The notes under the pieces were generated by a model. That model saw only the letters and a program-made list of their open reading frames with translations, ran no database searches and had not been told where the DNA came from. Of a stretch of 64,000 bases of DNA, positions 12,345 through 24,515 are shown one piece after another; position 1 is the first letter of the stretch; each line of letters opens with the position of its first letter. The stretch is from Pleurotus djamor (taxonomy: Eukaryota > Basidiomycota > Agaricomycetes > Agaricales > Pleurotaceae). Position numbers and translations under genes: made by a program. The DNA lies in contig JAPEVF010000124.1 in NCBI GenBank assembly GCA_029747585.1, forward strand, positions 38,370-102,369. Direction: 5' to 3'.

Positions 12345-15300
12345 ATGGATGACTCTTCACGCTCACCACCGCCAACGTCGCCGACGCCTAATGTAATGGC
12401 GACACCCACTAACGATGACATCGAGGCCATCATCCAAATGGCCACTTCAAATTCGTCCAGAGGCACCTCAGACGGTCGCACGGCTCCGCGAGACACTCGT
12501 ACGCAGTTGTTTGTGGGTAACGTATGTATTTAGAGCGAATCTACTCATTCTATACTCTACTCATGATTTGGCGGGCTGTAGTTGCCATACAGGGTGCGAT
12601 GGCAAGACCTCAAGGATCTCTTCCGAAAGGCGGGGACAGTTCTACGAGCCGATGTATCATTGGGACCGGACAATCGTTCTCGTGGTTTCGGTACTGTGCT
12701 CCTAGCCACCGCAGAGGATGCGGGGAGGGCCGTGGACATGTACAATGGCTACGAGTGGCAGACGAGGGTGCTTGAGGTTCGCCCGGATCGGTCAGCCAAC
12801 GTAGGCGGGACCATGCCTGGCGGAAGTAATTTGGGTTTGCCATTGGGCATGTCAGGTAGGGAGTATATCTCCTCGGCGACGCCATCTTCAACATTAGGTG
12901 TGTCTCTCTCTTGTTTTGGGTGGTCATATTCTTTGGGGAGGGTGTCTTGATTATCCGCTCAACCCGCCGTTTGTTTCGTTCGGGTTCGTCATGAGCGTTG
13001 GGCTGGGAGGGAGCCTTTCGAGAGGAGCAATTACTTGCTCAGCCATGCGCCTATTCGTCGTGGGTGGACATGTTGTGGGTAGGAAGTGGGCCTTTGCGAA
13101 TGCCCTCGTCCGCACTTTCGGACGGCGAGGCAACAGTGTACGGAGAGAAATCTTTGTTGACCGGACACAGTCCCCTTCGAGAACCTTTTCCTCGAGACAA
13201 ATGACTATGTCTCCTGGCGAAAGAGGGGAGAAGGCATCAGACATTCTCAAAGGACCTGTCTCCGTTTCGAAATGGCTTGACGAGCCATCTTTTTATTTGT
13301 TGAGGGGATATCAGACCCTAGACTTCCTTACTCAACCAGTCCCAAGAATGACCCCGCCGTGTCTGATCATACAACTGACCGATTTACTAGGATCCGATTT
13401 GCTTCGTGACGAAATTGAATTTTCGTCCACCCTTCACCACAGCGGCCCTTCCTCTGTAACACCCACCTCCTCTATTTTCCCTCACAGCGTCGCTTCACAT
13501 ACCCTTCTCGCACAGAATACCCCTGCTCACATTCATACCCTTCAACATCCACCGTTTACCCACTCTCAATCCGCTCAAAATGTTCCAACAAGTCCTCAAC
13601 ATCTCCTACAACACTCTCGGACCCTCTCGCAATCTCTCATAGCCCCGGGGCCTTCAGACCCTCTTCATCAATCGATGATGGAACCCTTCGATCATCAGCG
13701 TCCTAGCACTGGCGGAGCGGTTGGATCTGGGATGAACGGGCTGGGGGCTTCGGGGACAATGAGTCTTGTCGACGGGGGGATGGGAGGTATAGCAAGCTTA
13801 GTGGGAGGGACAAACAACCCTCCAAATAGAACACTCTTCGTCGGGAATGTGAGTTGCGGTAATTTTATCCATTTCACCTACCCAAGATCTTGTAGTAATC
13901 TCTTTCCCTCGCTCGTTATCCCCCACACGCATGCTCATTGCCATCTCCTTTTTCTTTCTTTCGGACATGTTGTGTATCGCGCAATCTACACCCAAACATC
14001 CCCTCAAAATCATGCTCATATGAAATCGCCACGATGAACGATGGTGAAAACGACTTGATGTGTGTCTGCGCCGTAAAAATAAAAATCACCGCTACATCGA
14101 TGCGCCTACGAAATCTGTAGCTGCCATTCCACGTCCAATGGCAAGATCTCAAAGATCTCTTCCGACTCTCGGGCCCTGTACTTCGCGCCGATGTCGCCTT
14201 GGCGTCAGACGGTCGGAGCAGAGGTTTCGGAACGGTGGTGTTCAGGAGTGAAGAAGAGGCTGAGAGAGCAAGGCGTTACTTTGATGGGTACGTCTTATTT
14301 TTAAGTTTCGTACCTGTTTTAGCTAATTGCCCTATAGGTATGATTTCAGCGGGCGAACGCTGAAAGTGCACTTCGACAAGTTTTCACAGTCACAAGCTCA
14401 GCTGTTTGACCTCCCCGTACCCAGTAGTTTATCTGGGATGACGCCATTGTCTGCCGTACCTTTGCGGGGATCATCGTCGAGTCTCCTCTCTTCAAGTCGC
14501 CTACCGTCAGAACAAGATGCCTCTGAGACAGGCTATTCGCCCAGTGCTGAGCGGTACCGGTCTCTCCATCAAACTAGTGGTAGTGGCAGTAGTTTGTTGT
14601 CGAATCCGGTTTCGCCGTTGCTCAAGGAGCCACAACTGCAGACTCACGCTTCTCCCATCCCAAGACACGCGACAAGCTTCCCTCTGAGTATCTCAGCAGC
14701 TGTTGCTTTGTCGCGTACCCAGTCGCACCAACCACGAGCTTTTTCGCCGTTCAGCCAGTCACTACCACCTTCACAACCTTACTCGCCCGTTCATCAGTCA
14801 CGCTCTCGAAGTCCAAGTGTGAATACGCAATATCCTCAGACGACACGGTCCCGAACTGGAACGAACCTCAGCGACTTTTCTGGCAGCAGCAACACCACAA
14901 CACCCCATCGCACGTCTCGTGCTGGAATGTCCGATCCTCAACAAGGCTTACCGGTTTCTTTGTCACTGCCTGAGTCTCTGCTGCCGAGCTCGTATCCCTC
15001 TCCTACACCAAGCTCTGCCTCGGCGATCCCATCTTCGATCACAGAGTCCCTATTGCAGAGCTCCAGCTCAACGTCGAGAATGTCTAGTGCCGGAAGAGGA
15101 TTGTCAGACAGGGAATGGGACCGCGGAGGATTTGATTACCAGTCAACAGACCGACACGGCGGTTATCGGGAGCGGGGTGTTTCTGTGTCTTCGAATGCTT
15201 GGGAACGGAGCAAGTGGTCCGGAATAGGTGACACGCAGGAAGCGGACTGGAGCGCTAGAGAGCATATGGCGACAAGACATGAAGATCAGGATGGGCGCAG

Positions 15301-16978
15301 AGGACGATCGGCTCCTAGGCGTGATGTCAGCGGTGGACTTGACATTGATGATTTGCTTCAATCCTTGGCCATTTCGAAGGCGGGTGAAGAGGCTGACGAT
15401 GCTCGACGTGGCGCTGCCATGAGCCCCCGAGCGGACACTAGTGCACACAAATCTACACGGCGGCCTCCACTGTCTACAAATGCTGGCGTCCCTTCGTTAG
15501 ATGAACCAACGACGCCTACTAGTTCATGGAGTCCTGCTTCAACGTCTGCGAGCCGATCTGCCTCTGCCGCAACCAGTTCCGGTGGTATGTCTTTCGCTTC
15601 ATCTAGTGTTACTTCGGATCAGCTTTCGCCGAAACACCCACCAGCAGTACCGTCCATCCAACGTTACGATACCGAGCAGGAACGATCCAACTCGTCCCTT
15701 ACCGTCGCAGAGGATGCGGGCCAGAGGAGGGCAAACTCGGAGACCGCTATCCATAATTCTGATGCCTCCTCGAAGCCTATGATCCAGCACTCCCATTCCC
15801 ATCCCTCTGCTACGCAGACTAAAGCCTCTGAAACAGCATCGTCCTCCACGAACATGAAATCTCAACCTGTCTTACAACAACGTCGGCCTGGTATGCGTTC
15901 TCCACGTCATGTTAGAGCGGCACAAAATCAGCAATCCCATCAACAACATCCTCATCACCCAGGGCCTATTACGCTGCCTCCTGTCAGCTCTTTCATACCA
16001 CCTCCGCATTCGTTATCACCCCATGGAATGATGATGGTTGGCATGGGCTCTCCCGTGCATGGGATGTCTCCGTTGTACCATCCTGGTGCTCATACAACTC
16101 CAACAAATGCTACATCTGCCGCAAATGCAGCTACTCCAGGTTATACATATGGTCCTCATGGATTACATCCGTCACTTGTGCCGATGACGCCTCATGGGTT
16201 GCCTCCAATTACACCTTCGATGCCGCCATTTACCTTCCTGCCTCAACCCTCTCCAATACACCATCACTCTGACCCATCTAATCCTGGAATGCATTACCCC
16301 CAGATGATGAGTATAGGAATGGGCGGGGTGACCCTTGCTTCCTCGCCTACACAGTCATCATTCACGCCGACAACGCTAGGACCTTCATCACCACATCACC
16401 ACCACATGTCTCAAGGCTATCAACATCCTGCTGTAGCTCACCACCATATGGTTACCGCCTTCTCCCCTGGCGTTGCAATGTCTCCTGGCTCAGTTTATGG
16501 CCGACCTGGTGCTCCCAGTAACCCATTCATTAATCCAGCTGTTGGCGCGCCTGTACACATGCATGTCGGCTACCCACATCCATTGCCTAGCCCGGGATAT
16601 TATCCTCCGCCCCATAGTTTCTCCCCTGGCGAAGTGCAAGTTCCTGAACCTGGAGGCTACTTCGACAACGTCTATATGTATGACAGCATGTCGTATGGCC
16701 CTATCGGCCCGGGGACCTCAACTGACGTAGCTCAAGAAATCATGAAAACGAAAGAAGAGGGTGGTTCGGGCGATGTGGGGCTGAGTACCCAAGATACACA
16801 ACCTGTTTCGGAGAGCGCAGAGTCACCTGAGGGAGAGGGATCTGGGGGAGACGCCAAACCCTCTAGAACGTACTCAATGTCTTCGAAGCGTCCGGAGGGG
16901 CTCTCTGTCATACATCGCTCAGATTCGGATCCCTCGATGAAGGCGGTCGCCACTGAGTCGGGCGAGACACAGAGCTAA
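12345..16978 (+). CDS. Gbp2/hnRNP-M-like protein with two RRM domains and a long low-complexity tail
   Basis: RNA-binding protein. RRM1 has RNP2 LFVGN-LPYRVRWQDLK (split by the intron after base 12522) and RNP1 RSRGFGTVLL. RRM2 has RNP2 LFVGN-LPFHVQWQDLK near 13840-14140 and RNP1 RSRGFGTVVF near 14215. The WQDLKDLFR signature after RNP2 is typical of yeast Gbp2/Hrb1 and hnRNP M, which bind mRNA during nuclear processing and export. Between the RRMs is a Ser/His/Gln-rich linker over several exons whose borders (12.9-13.4 kb) are uncertain. After RRM2 an uninterrupted 880-codon exon runs to the stop at 16978, rich in Ser, Pro, His, Gln and Met, with SR-like patches and His-Pro repeats; it is probably disordered. 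Confidence 0.85.
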
Positions 16979-17441
16979 AACTGTTTTAAGTTCTTTTCTT
17001 TGTTTTCTTTGAAGGAGTTTCTCGGAGAAGCAAACGCATTTCTTGACTTTGTACAGNTTTCTTTTTTCTCCTCTTTTTTTTTCTGGAGCCTGGAGAATAG
17101 GCCCCTTGTTTCCGCTGTCGTATGGTATTCGTCCCGATCTTCTTTTCTTTGACGTCGACATTACTCCTCGACATGTTTCGACCATCGTTTTTGAATTTCC
17201 TTGCTAAGCTCGCAAAGCATCTGTGTCGCATATGTGTTTACTACATGACATTCCTACAATCATCCCTCCCAACACCCATTTCTCATTGTTATCTATGCAT
17301 TGGAAAAATAGACTCGCATCGAAAATGTATCTGCTTGTGACCCCTGTTGTGTCCCAACTGTGGGAACGACTCGCGAGAGTAAGAAGTCAAACTTCGTTTC
17401 CTTCCCCAGTCTGTGCCCCATCTGCTCGCAGTCTTTCAATC
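16979..17441. other. 3' UTR / promoter interval
   Basis: This gap lies between the RRM gene and the SRm160-like gene. It is T-rich, with an N beside a T-rich run at 17057 that probably marks homopolymer uncertainty. No gene or RNA structure was recognised. Confidence 0.5.
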
Positions 17442-19125
17442 ATGGCAGACGCTGGTGAGATACGGCACACTATATGGTATCCTTCAGTTGTGCTCACCAC
17501 TACCAATTTTGCTTACTTTTCAAAGGCTTTTTCAAGGGGACCTCGACCGAGCAAGATCGGCGATTCTCTGACAAAGAGTTGAAGTTGCTGAAAAGTATGA
17601 AATTTCCACCCGAATTCGATAAGAAGGTGCGTGAAGCCCTCTGAATTAGTTTCTTGTGCATAGTGCACGTACTGACTATCCGAAGGTTGACATGAGAAAG
17701 GTTAATTTGGAAGTTATCAGACCTTGGGCCGCCAAGAAGGTGACTGAGTTAGTTGGCTTTGAAGACGAGGTTGTCGTAGAGTACGCCATGGGCTTGCTTG
17801 AAAATGAACACCAAGCAGTGCGTTTCTCCTTGTCTGCTTCGCCCTCGCGACTAAAACCTCCTCATAGTTTCCTGATCCCAAGAAAATGCAAATTAATTTA
17901 ACCGGATTTTTGACCAAAGATACCCCTACGTTTATGCTTGCTCTATGGAAGCTCCTATTGGAGGCTCAAAGTGAAGTTAGTGGTGTGCCCAGAACGTTCT
18001 TGGAAGAGAAAAAGGAAGAGATGCGCAAGGCTCGGGAAGGTGATGTAAGAGCACTGGATGAACGGGACAGACGCGCTCGGTTGGATGAAATACGAGATGG
18101 TGATCGCGGAGGACGGGGAGGAAGGGGACGGGGAAGAGGAAGAGGACGGGGAAGAGGCGGGTTTGAGGATAACAGGGATGGGCGAACCCGAGACAGTGGT
18201 TGGGGCAATCGCGGTGGTGGTCCAAGCGGGGTATGTAAAACCTCGACCATTGGAAATGCCTTGCTAATGCTTGCTGAAGGGTGGCCGTCGTAGATTTTCT
18301 TCTCGCTCTCCTCCACGTCGTCGACAGCCATCTTCGTCTCGTTCACCCCCACCGGAAAGACGCCATCGCTCACCTCCGAGACGGAGGTCCCCGTCTAGAG
18401 ATATCCACAGCTCGCGCTCGCCCCCTCCTAGGCGGCGTCCATCATCCCGGCACTCTAGTTCGCGTTCGTCGTCGAGATCCCCTCCTCCAACGAAATCCAG
18501 AGGTCGTTCAGCCTCTTCAACTCCTCCTCGCGACCGTCGCCCTCGTGATTATCATAGTCGTAGTCCTCCTTCGAAACACCGTATATCTTCCGCTCGTTCT
18601 CCCTCCAGATCCAGGTCACCACCCCGGCGGTCCGCTGCTCGCCGCCGGAGCGTTTCTCCGCATCGACGAAGGAGTGCAAGTCCAAGACGCAGACGGCGTC
18701 GATCACCTTCTTCGTCTCGTTCTAGGTCTAGAGACCCACCCCCGCGACGACGAGGTAATAGCAGGGAGAGAAATAGGGAGACAGCTCGGGAGTCGAAACG
18801 CCCACGACGCAGCCCCAGCCCATCTGATAGTGCTGCATCTGGTCCTAGAACGGCTCATGCAGCTGATAAGATGGACGTAGATAGATCCCCTCTGCCTGTA
18901 GAGGGTCTCAAGATTAAGGGTCAGGCAGAAGCTGAGCGGAAGAGAGGCAATTGGGATGATGATCTTGATAAACCCGTGAGTCAAACTCTTTGACATGTTT
19001 TGACATCACCTCATCGGACTTTCTAGGTTTCCAAGCAGGCACAAGAAGAACTTGAGAGGAGGGAAAGCGAGCTCAAAGAGCAGGCTTTGAGGAACAAAGT
19101 CATGCGAAGTCGCAAAGTCGCTTAG
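17442..19125 (+). CDS. SRRM1: SRm160/SRRM1-type splicing coactivator (PWI + RS domain)
   Basis: Nuclear serine/arginine matrix protein. The first coding exon is only 13 nt (MADA plus one base). The next exons give GFFKGTSTEQDRRFSDKELK and the PWI domain (residues about 30-110), whose signature is present as VIRPWAAKKVTELVGFEDEV and EYAMGLLENEH. After the PWI domain come a charged helix (EEKKEEMRKAREG), an RGG-like GRGGRGRGRGRGRG block, and a long RS domain rich in RSRSPP repeats (18.3-18.8 kb). The end is a short charged helix, EELERRESELKEQALRN. PWI domains bind nucleic acid and link SR proteins to the exon junction. Domain order matches metazoan SRRM1, but the RS part is shorter. Confidence 0.9.
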
Positions 19126-19796
19126 GTTGCCGCATTGACGTCAGTGCGAACGTTGCCTGTTGGCATGTTATCTCGCTTCTTCCTTCGTTGTCTATGTAAC
19201 AACCTCGTATAGTGCCAATGCCCCACGAATACACTTACACCGTGGCTTGTAGTTGCGTGGCCTAACGGCGGCCTCGGAAACATCTGAATGATCGCTATCA
19301 TTTTTGTGACTTTACTTCAGGGAAACGGACCAAGAAGCTCAGTCTTTGCCCGAACATTCGCTCCCCAAAATTCATCATTGAAACGGAGCAATCCCGGGCA
19401 AGTTGGCCCCATTCTCTGATCATATGAGGTGAGACTTCCTGTGAGATTTTTCCGAAAACCGACAACACCATCTGGTGCTCCACAAGCCGGTTGCTTACTT
19501 CCTTAAACACGCCCAGGTAACCCACTAAGTCCACCACCCTCGCTTCTTTCTAAACATACCGCTTTCTCTTGGGGCGTCAAGTTTATCCGTGATCGTGTTT
19601 CTGGGCTCTTGAAAAAGGATCAGTTGCCGCACAACTTGCTCGTATGGCGGTCCTTGACATGGAAGAANTGCGGAAGTAAGTTCATGAGATGCACGTCATG
19701 TTATGCCGCCGCGCTTGGGNCGATATGGTTGTCTGCTCGGTATAAAAGTCAGGCAAATTGGGCTCGTTTCCTAACGACCGTTTCTTCTCCTTCCNC
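19126..19796. other. Intergenic with TATA box of the AA9 gene
   Basis: A canonical TATAAAAG lies at 19741-19748, 56 bases before the AA9 start codon. Upstream I see no supportable gene; a 79-codon minus-strand frame at 19298-19537 has no recognisable motif. N characters begin at 19669. Confidence 0.6.
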
Positions 19797-21099
19797 ATGC
19801 TTCTCAAATTGTTTGCCGCCGCGTGCTTCGTCGCGTCNGCCTCAGCACACGCTACCTTCCAACAGCTATGGATCAACGGTGTTGATGCTGGAAATTCCTG
19901 TGTCCGTCAACCCGCATCCAANTCACCTGTCACGGACGTGACTAGCAANGTAAGAGTTTTGACTCTTCNTATTNCNTTNNCCTNGNCTNACCTNTCCACA
20001 GGATCTNGCTTGCAATGCTAACGCAGCTTCNAGNGCTGGNGTGTGCAACGTCCAACGTGNGNTNCGNGANNTTTCGTCCATCGNTCTCACCATTNACNTA
20101 CTTCNTGGGTTNCTAGCGGGAGACCGAGTCACCGTCGAGATGCATCAACAACTCGGTGATCGTACTTGCGCCACAGAAGCTATCGGTGGAAACCATTACG
20201 GCCCCGTCACNGTGCGNTAGNNTTACTNNNTCNNTNCNANNCGAGGGGTTGACCATTTGTTTCGCATCTAGATCTACTTCGCCAAAGTATCTGATGCNAC
20301 NACTGCTGTTGGCTCTGCCGCAAGTTGGTTCAAGGTCCATGAAATGGGCTTAGTCTCCAACAACCCNCAATACTTTGGTGTCCGTGAGTNNTACCTTNNT
20401 CCCCTTTACCNCCTATATGGNCANCCTAATTTACCNNNCTTGNNTCGTCTCCCATCACCGCAGATGTTCTTAATGTAAGTGNCCTTNTTNATGANGGNAN
20501 AGGAACGTGCTCATCATCGGATATTAGGACAATTGCGGTCATTACACNTTCACCGTNCCATCAGGTCTCGCGCCTGGCCACTACCTCCTTCGTGCTGAAG
20601 TCATTGGTTAGTCTACATTCCAAGTGCATTTGCCGGTAAATGCTTACTTCCGCACTTAGCCCTCCATGCTGCGGGTTCACCTGGCGGTGCTCAGTACGTC
20701 CATTTCATCAATTGGCTTCGATGCAATTAACNAACGTTTCCGCAGGTTGTACATGTCATGCTTCCAGATTAACGTCGGAGGTTCCGGTTCCACCGTTCCT
20801 CTCGGAGTCAGCCTCCCAGGTGCCTACAGCAGCTCAGACCCTGGCATCTTGGTCAACATCTACTGGCCACCTCTCGAGACTTACACCGGTATGTACCTGT
20901 GTTTCTGACTACATTTATTAGAGATTCTGAATTAACCGTCGCTTCAGTCCCCGGCCCCACTGCGATCTACGGAACGACCGCCATCCCAATGGCAACGACT
21001 GCTTATCCTACAACCGCTACTTGGAACACTGCCCTCCAACCTACTACCGTTCCGACGGCTGTGCCCACTCCTGGTCAGCCCGGTATCGGAATCGCGTAA
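19797..21099 (+). CDS. AA9 lytic polysaccharide monooxygenase, secreted, no CBM1
   Basis: Copper enzyme (formerly GH61) that oxidatively cleaves cellulose outside the cell. The signal peptide ends ASASA and the mature protein begins [11 protein letters not shown], so His1 of the copper histidine brace is correctly exposed. Further family blocks are [11 protein letters not shown], the second brace histidine in [49 protein letters not shown] and the axial-Tyr region [11 protein letters not shown]. After [12 protein letters not shown] a Thr/Pro-rich tail of about 50 residues ends the protein without a cellulose-binding module. The 19.67-20.74 kb interval is full of N, so some codons and intron borders are unreadable; the gene itself looks intact. 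Confidence 0.9.
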
Positions 21100-21465
21100 A
21101 CATGGATTGTCAATTGNTAAAATGGGTGTCAATTTCAGTGGCACAATGAATGGATTATTTTTTGTCGTACATACGATTCGGATTATCACGATGGCAATGA
21201 ACAGCAATGAACTTGGCTCGACTGCAACGGCTATTGTGGGGGTGGCGCTAGTTAACCTTTCCGCCTATACCGTGCAACGATCACTCAGGTACACAAAAGA
21301 ATATTACATCATCTCCTCAGGTCAGAAAGATTGAGACCCCTCAGGGTTTCTTCCCGCAACCTTTTTATGGCCCGGATACCTTCATAAGCAACGTCTCACA
21401 CCCCTTCGTATTTACCCTCTACATAGGTAATCCTCTCAGGATTACTTGAAGTTATTACCACCACA

Positions 21466-22210
21466 ATGTCAACATCATTACCCCTCTCCGCGAGCTCGAC
21501 TGGAACCGCATTATTCGAATCGGCGTCAGCCTCACCAATGCCGACGCCGACCGGGCAACCAGACAACATGCAGAGAGGGGCGAACTACTTCTTCGGATTT
21601 CTGATCACATTTATCGCGCTGTTGCTGATATTTGTGGGATGTGGGGTTGGCACCAGGCGTCGTTTCCTGACACGACGGGGCATGATGGCGGAATGGGCGG
21701 CGGAGGATGCGGCGCAACCCCCTCAGAAGGAACCCGTCTTCATTGAGCCGTGGATAGGTGCAGGCGGTCATACGTGGGCTACGATGACGGTGAGTAGATA
21801 TCATGCCCGAGAGCTTGACGTCAGGATCTCATAAGCGAATGTTTCATATGCATTAGCCATTATCTGCGACGGCGAAATGGCCCTCGTCTAAATCACCATT
21901 GCCCACATCAGCGCAACCTACGCCTACATCTTCATCTCCATCCCGACTTCGCCAAATCCTCCATCATGCCCCTTGGCGGTTGCGATCCCCTCACAAACCA
22001 GGCGAAACCAGCAAGGAGAGGTCCCCCTCGAACTTGGACAGCCCTTCGTCCCCTGTATCAGTACAGGTGACAGTCATGATTGCTATGCCGTCTCAGAACC
22101 AGTCCCAGTCGGAAAAGCCGCGCTCGGAAGAAGACGATAGGATACCTGAGTATAGTTTTGGCGTTACTCAGGTCGATTGGCGAGGGAAGAATTGGCTGCC
22201 ATCTACATGA
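21466..22210 (+). CDS. Single-span membrane protein, function unknown
   Basis: Not recognised as a named family. It has a Ser/Thr-rich N-terminus without a clear signal peptide (starts MSTSLPLSASSTG). A strong transmembrane helix follows at about residues 45-65 (FFGFLITFIALLLIFVGCGV), then a basic stop-transfer segment (GTRRRFLTRRG). One intron of about 65 nt follows WATMT. The second exon encodes a Pro/Ser-rich cytoplasmic tail ending FGVTQVDWRGKNWLPST. The Ser/Thr-rich outside, single helix and disordered inside resemble the basidiomycete family of small single-pass proteins, but no function can be assigned. Confidence 0.65.
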
Positions 22211-22377
22211 TACCAGGCTCATAAGGCCATATATATCATTTGTACATTAGTTGTATTCGCTGCTTTGCTGTACTTTACCGCCATGGACGTCTTGTTATTC
22301 CCTTTGCATCGGCATTTCAAGAGTAGCTTCGACGAGCTAACTCTACTTCGCCGTGTGATCTTGGTTACGCTTAGCGG

Positions 22378-22617
22378 CTTGAAGCTTGAAGAGCGTAGGC
22401 TCGACGTCGGAGACTCCATCGTGATTGCCCAGTAGCGAACTCCAATGGCAGAACATGACCTTCAGACCAGCCGGTCCAAGACAGGCCTCAGCAACGTTGA
22501 GTGAATCAAAAGAACCTCCAGTGCATAGTCGATATCGGATTGACGTTGAAGTGAAGCCTTGGTGAAGCCCGACGTCCAAGTTCAAGCTGTTTGGACGGGT
22601 GCGCTTCAAGCTTCAAG
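22378..22617. repeat. Inverted repeat with tandem heptamer arms (MITE-like candidate)
   Basis: Left arm 22378-22391 is two copies of CTTGAAG. Right arm 22604-22617 is its exact reverse complement (CTTCAAG twice). The arms are 14 bases and lie 212 bases apart; inside them GACGTC-containing segments (22397-22405, 22570-22576) are also roughly mirrored. The spacer has no open frame. No clear target-site duplication was seen, so a transposon origin is only a possibility. Confidence 0.4.
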
Positions 22618-22869
22618 TCACAGTCAATCACTAGTCTGGTAGAGGCAAGCGTGTAGTGTTCAACAATATAGGGTAATCACACACGCATGTTGCGTTGTTG
22701 CAACAGTCATATGAAACAACATGCCACTCTGACGATTGGTACAAAACCCATGAGCGAGAAATGATGGTCCCTCCACTTGTGCATGAAAACAAGACGAGAA
22801 AAGCTAAGAAAACCGGCCACATGTAAAACTAAAGGAGAAATTGCTTGGGGGAAGGGGGTGGCGGCTTTC

Positions 22870-23946
22870 TTAGGTACCGGCCATACCAATAACACCAACT
22901 TCGTCGCGTATCTTGGCGATCTCACTCGCGGTGAGCGTGCCTTTCGTGGCGACAAGGAAGTCTTCCCATGCTTGGAGTGCGTCTGATTCTGCCGCAAATT
23001 CGTTCCTACATGAGGGTCATATGATGTGTGAGCATACGTTCGGGCTGTAAAGCGCGGAAGCAAGCAGGTACCTCAAGAAATTGCGAAGACGACCCCAAAA
23101 CTCTGGTTTTGATACCGTGGTGTGATATGACGAGATGTCAGGGGATAGGGAAGGTGGAGCATCGAGTGACAGTGTGATGTCGATGGGTTTGTCAAAGACG
23201 GGTGAAGAGCTTCCTGGAGATGGAGAAAGGACGACCGAAGGTATACGCTGATGTTTCCGTCCGCCAGCTGGGTGTGCTTTTGCTGCGTCAACGAGCGTGA
23301 TCGACGGAGTGGGAGAGGGGGGAGATGGCTGCGGAGACGGTTTCGTAGGATCCCATTCGTAGCCAGGTTTGAACATGAGTGTGACTGTAGCGCCGTCTGC
23401 GATATTGTAGTCTTTGAGAAGCTTGGTGTCCACCAATGCCTTTCCTTTAAGCAAAAGTCTCTGGACGTCGGGTGGGGGTGCAGTCGGTTGGGCAGCCAAC
23501 TTGGACTTTATATCCGAAATCGTGTCCGTCGGGTCGACTGTCAGACTGAACGAGGCAGGAGGCTTAAGGGATTTGATGGTTATAGAAATGCCGTCTGTAT
23601 GATTAGCGCATGATGCACGCGTTGAAAGCATTGTAGATTAGCTGTTCATGAGCATTTGACACGTACTAGCGTACTGTATGATACGTACCCTGTGACGCCA
23701 TGACCACATCTTCATCAGGCCGCTCAGGTGGGGGCGGAAGATCAATCTAAATAACAGCAATAGTAAGCACGATGCAGATTACGGACTGGAACATGGCGGT
23801 TATGAATGATAGCGTACAGGCAAGATTGGGACCTTCTTCAGTGAATTCTCTGGCGGCTGCTGATAATCGTCAGCATACGTGACAGGCTGTGTAGATAGCG
23901 TGTTCAGAAACGTCTTTGCGAATGCAATCTCTGCTTGATTAGCCAT
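22870..23946 (-). CDS. GET5/Mdy2-like ubiquitin-domain protein
   Basis: Probable component of the GET pathway that hands tail-anchored proteins to the ER. The ATG at 23946 starts MANQAEIAFAKTFLNTLSTQ, matching the short helical N-terminal Get4-binding segment. After introns comes a ubiquitin-like domain: ISITIKSLKPPASFSLTVDP, then DIKSKLAAQ and VQRLLLKGKALVDTKLLKDY. A Pro/Ser-rich linker follows, then a helical C-terminal domain (FWGRLRNFLR joined to SDALQAWEDFLVATKG) in the place of the Get5 homodimer domain, ending VGVIGMAGT. The longer upstream frame would begin at TTG, so the ATG is preferred. GET5 is inferred from domain layout; another UBL protein is possible. Confidence 0.7.
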
Positions 23947-24142
23947 TTCTGCAGATTCGAGGAGATGCTGTTGAGGAAGAGAACGTTTTGAGGACAAGTT
24001 GGGATTCAATATTCAGGAGCAACGATCGGAATGGGGCGCTTATCTGAGCGCCCAATGTCCCCACCAAAAACGGAAGGGCACCGGTTGGCTGAACACATTC
24101 ACAAACTCTGCTGTCATGCCTTCAGACTCCTTATCAAGGTCT

Positions 24143-24166
24143 GTCCCCTTCGGGGTGACATACGAA

Positions 24167-24197
<31 letters not shown>

Positions 24198-24263
24198 GGC
24201 CCCTGCACAAGGATGACACGCTTTCCCGGAGTGGTAGACCTACGGGTCTCAATATTTATTTTT
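24143..24263 (+). ncRNA. U6: U6 spliceosomal snRNA
   Basis: The universally conserved core is nearly exact: ATTGGAACGATACAGAGAAG followed by ATTAGCATGGCCCCTGC and AAGGATGACACG. The ACAGAGA box, which pairs with the 5' splice site, is at 24181-24187. The 5' stem-loop is CCCC-UUC-GGGG near 24145-24154. Unlike the human gene, the 3' part carries an additional hairpin AGACC-UACG-GGUCU at 24236-24249 before a T5 stop at 24259-24263, the expected RNA polymerase III terminator. No intron interrupts the core and no clear TATA box was seen 25-30 bases upstream. Ends are set from the 5' stem-loop and terminator and are approximate by a few bases. Confidence 0.93.
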
Positions 24264-24515
24264 GATTTTACTGCGAAAGTACAGTTGGCTCTTGACTACC
24301 ATTGTTGAAGCATGAACGGCACGATGCGTTCAAGAAATCGAGGAAACTCGTGAAAAACATGCTCTTCCGCCGACGGTTTGGGACACTGACTTAGCAACTG
24401 GCCGTCACTGGGTACATAGCATTCCCACGGTCAATAAACTCATCCCACGCATCTCGCCGTTGTTCTGAACATCCGAGGCCACAACTTCAACTCAAATCTC
24501 TAACCCTCTTCTATC

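Noticed and set aside
15143..15865. Minus-strand open frames within the RRM protein tail
   Set aside because: Antisense shadows of the long Ser/Pro-rich exon.
24031..24252. Open frames on both strands at 24.0-24.25 kb
   Set aside because: They overlap the U6 snRNA, whose conserved core explains the sequence.
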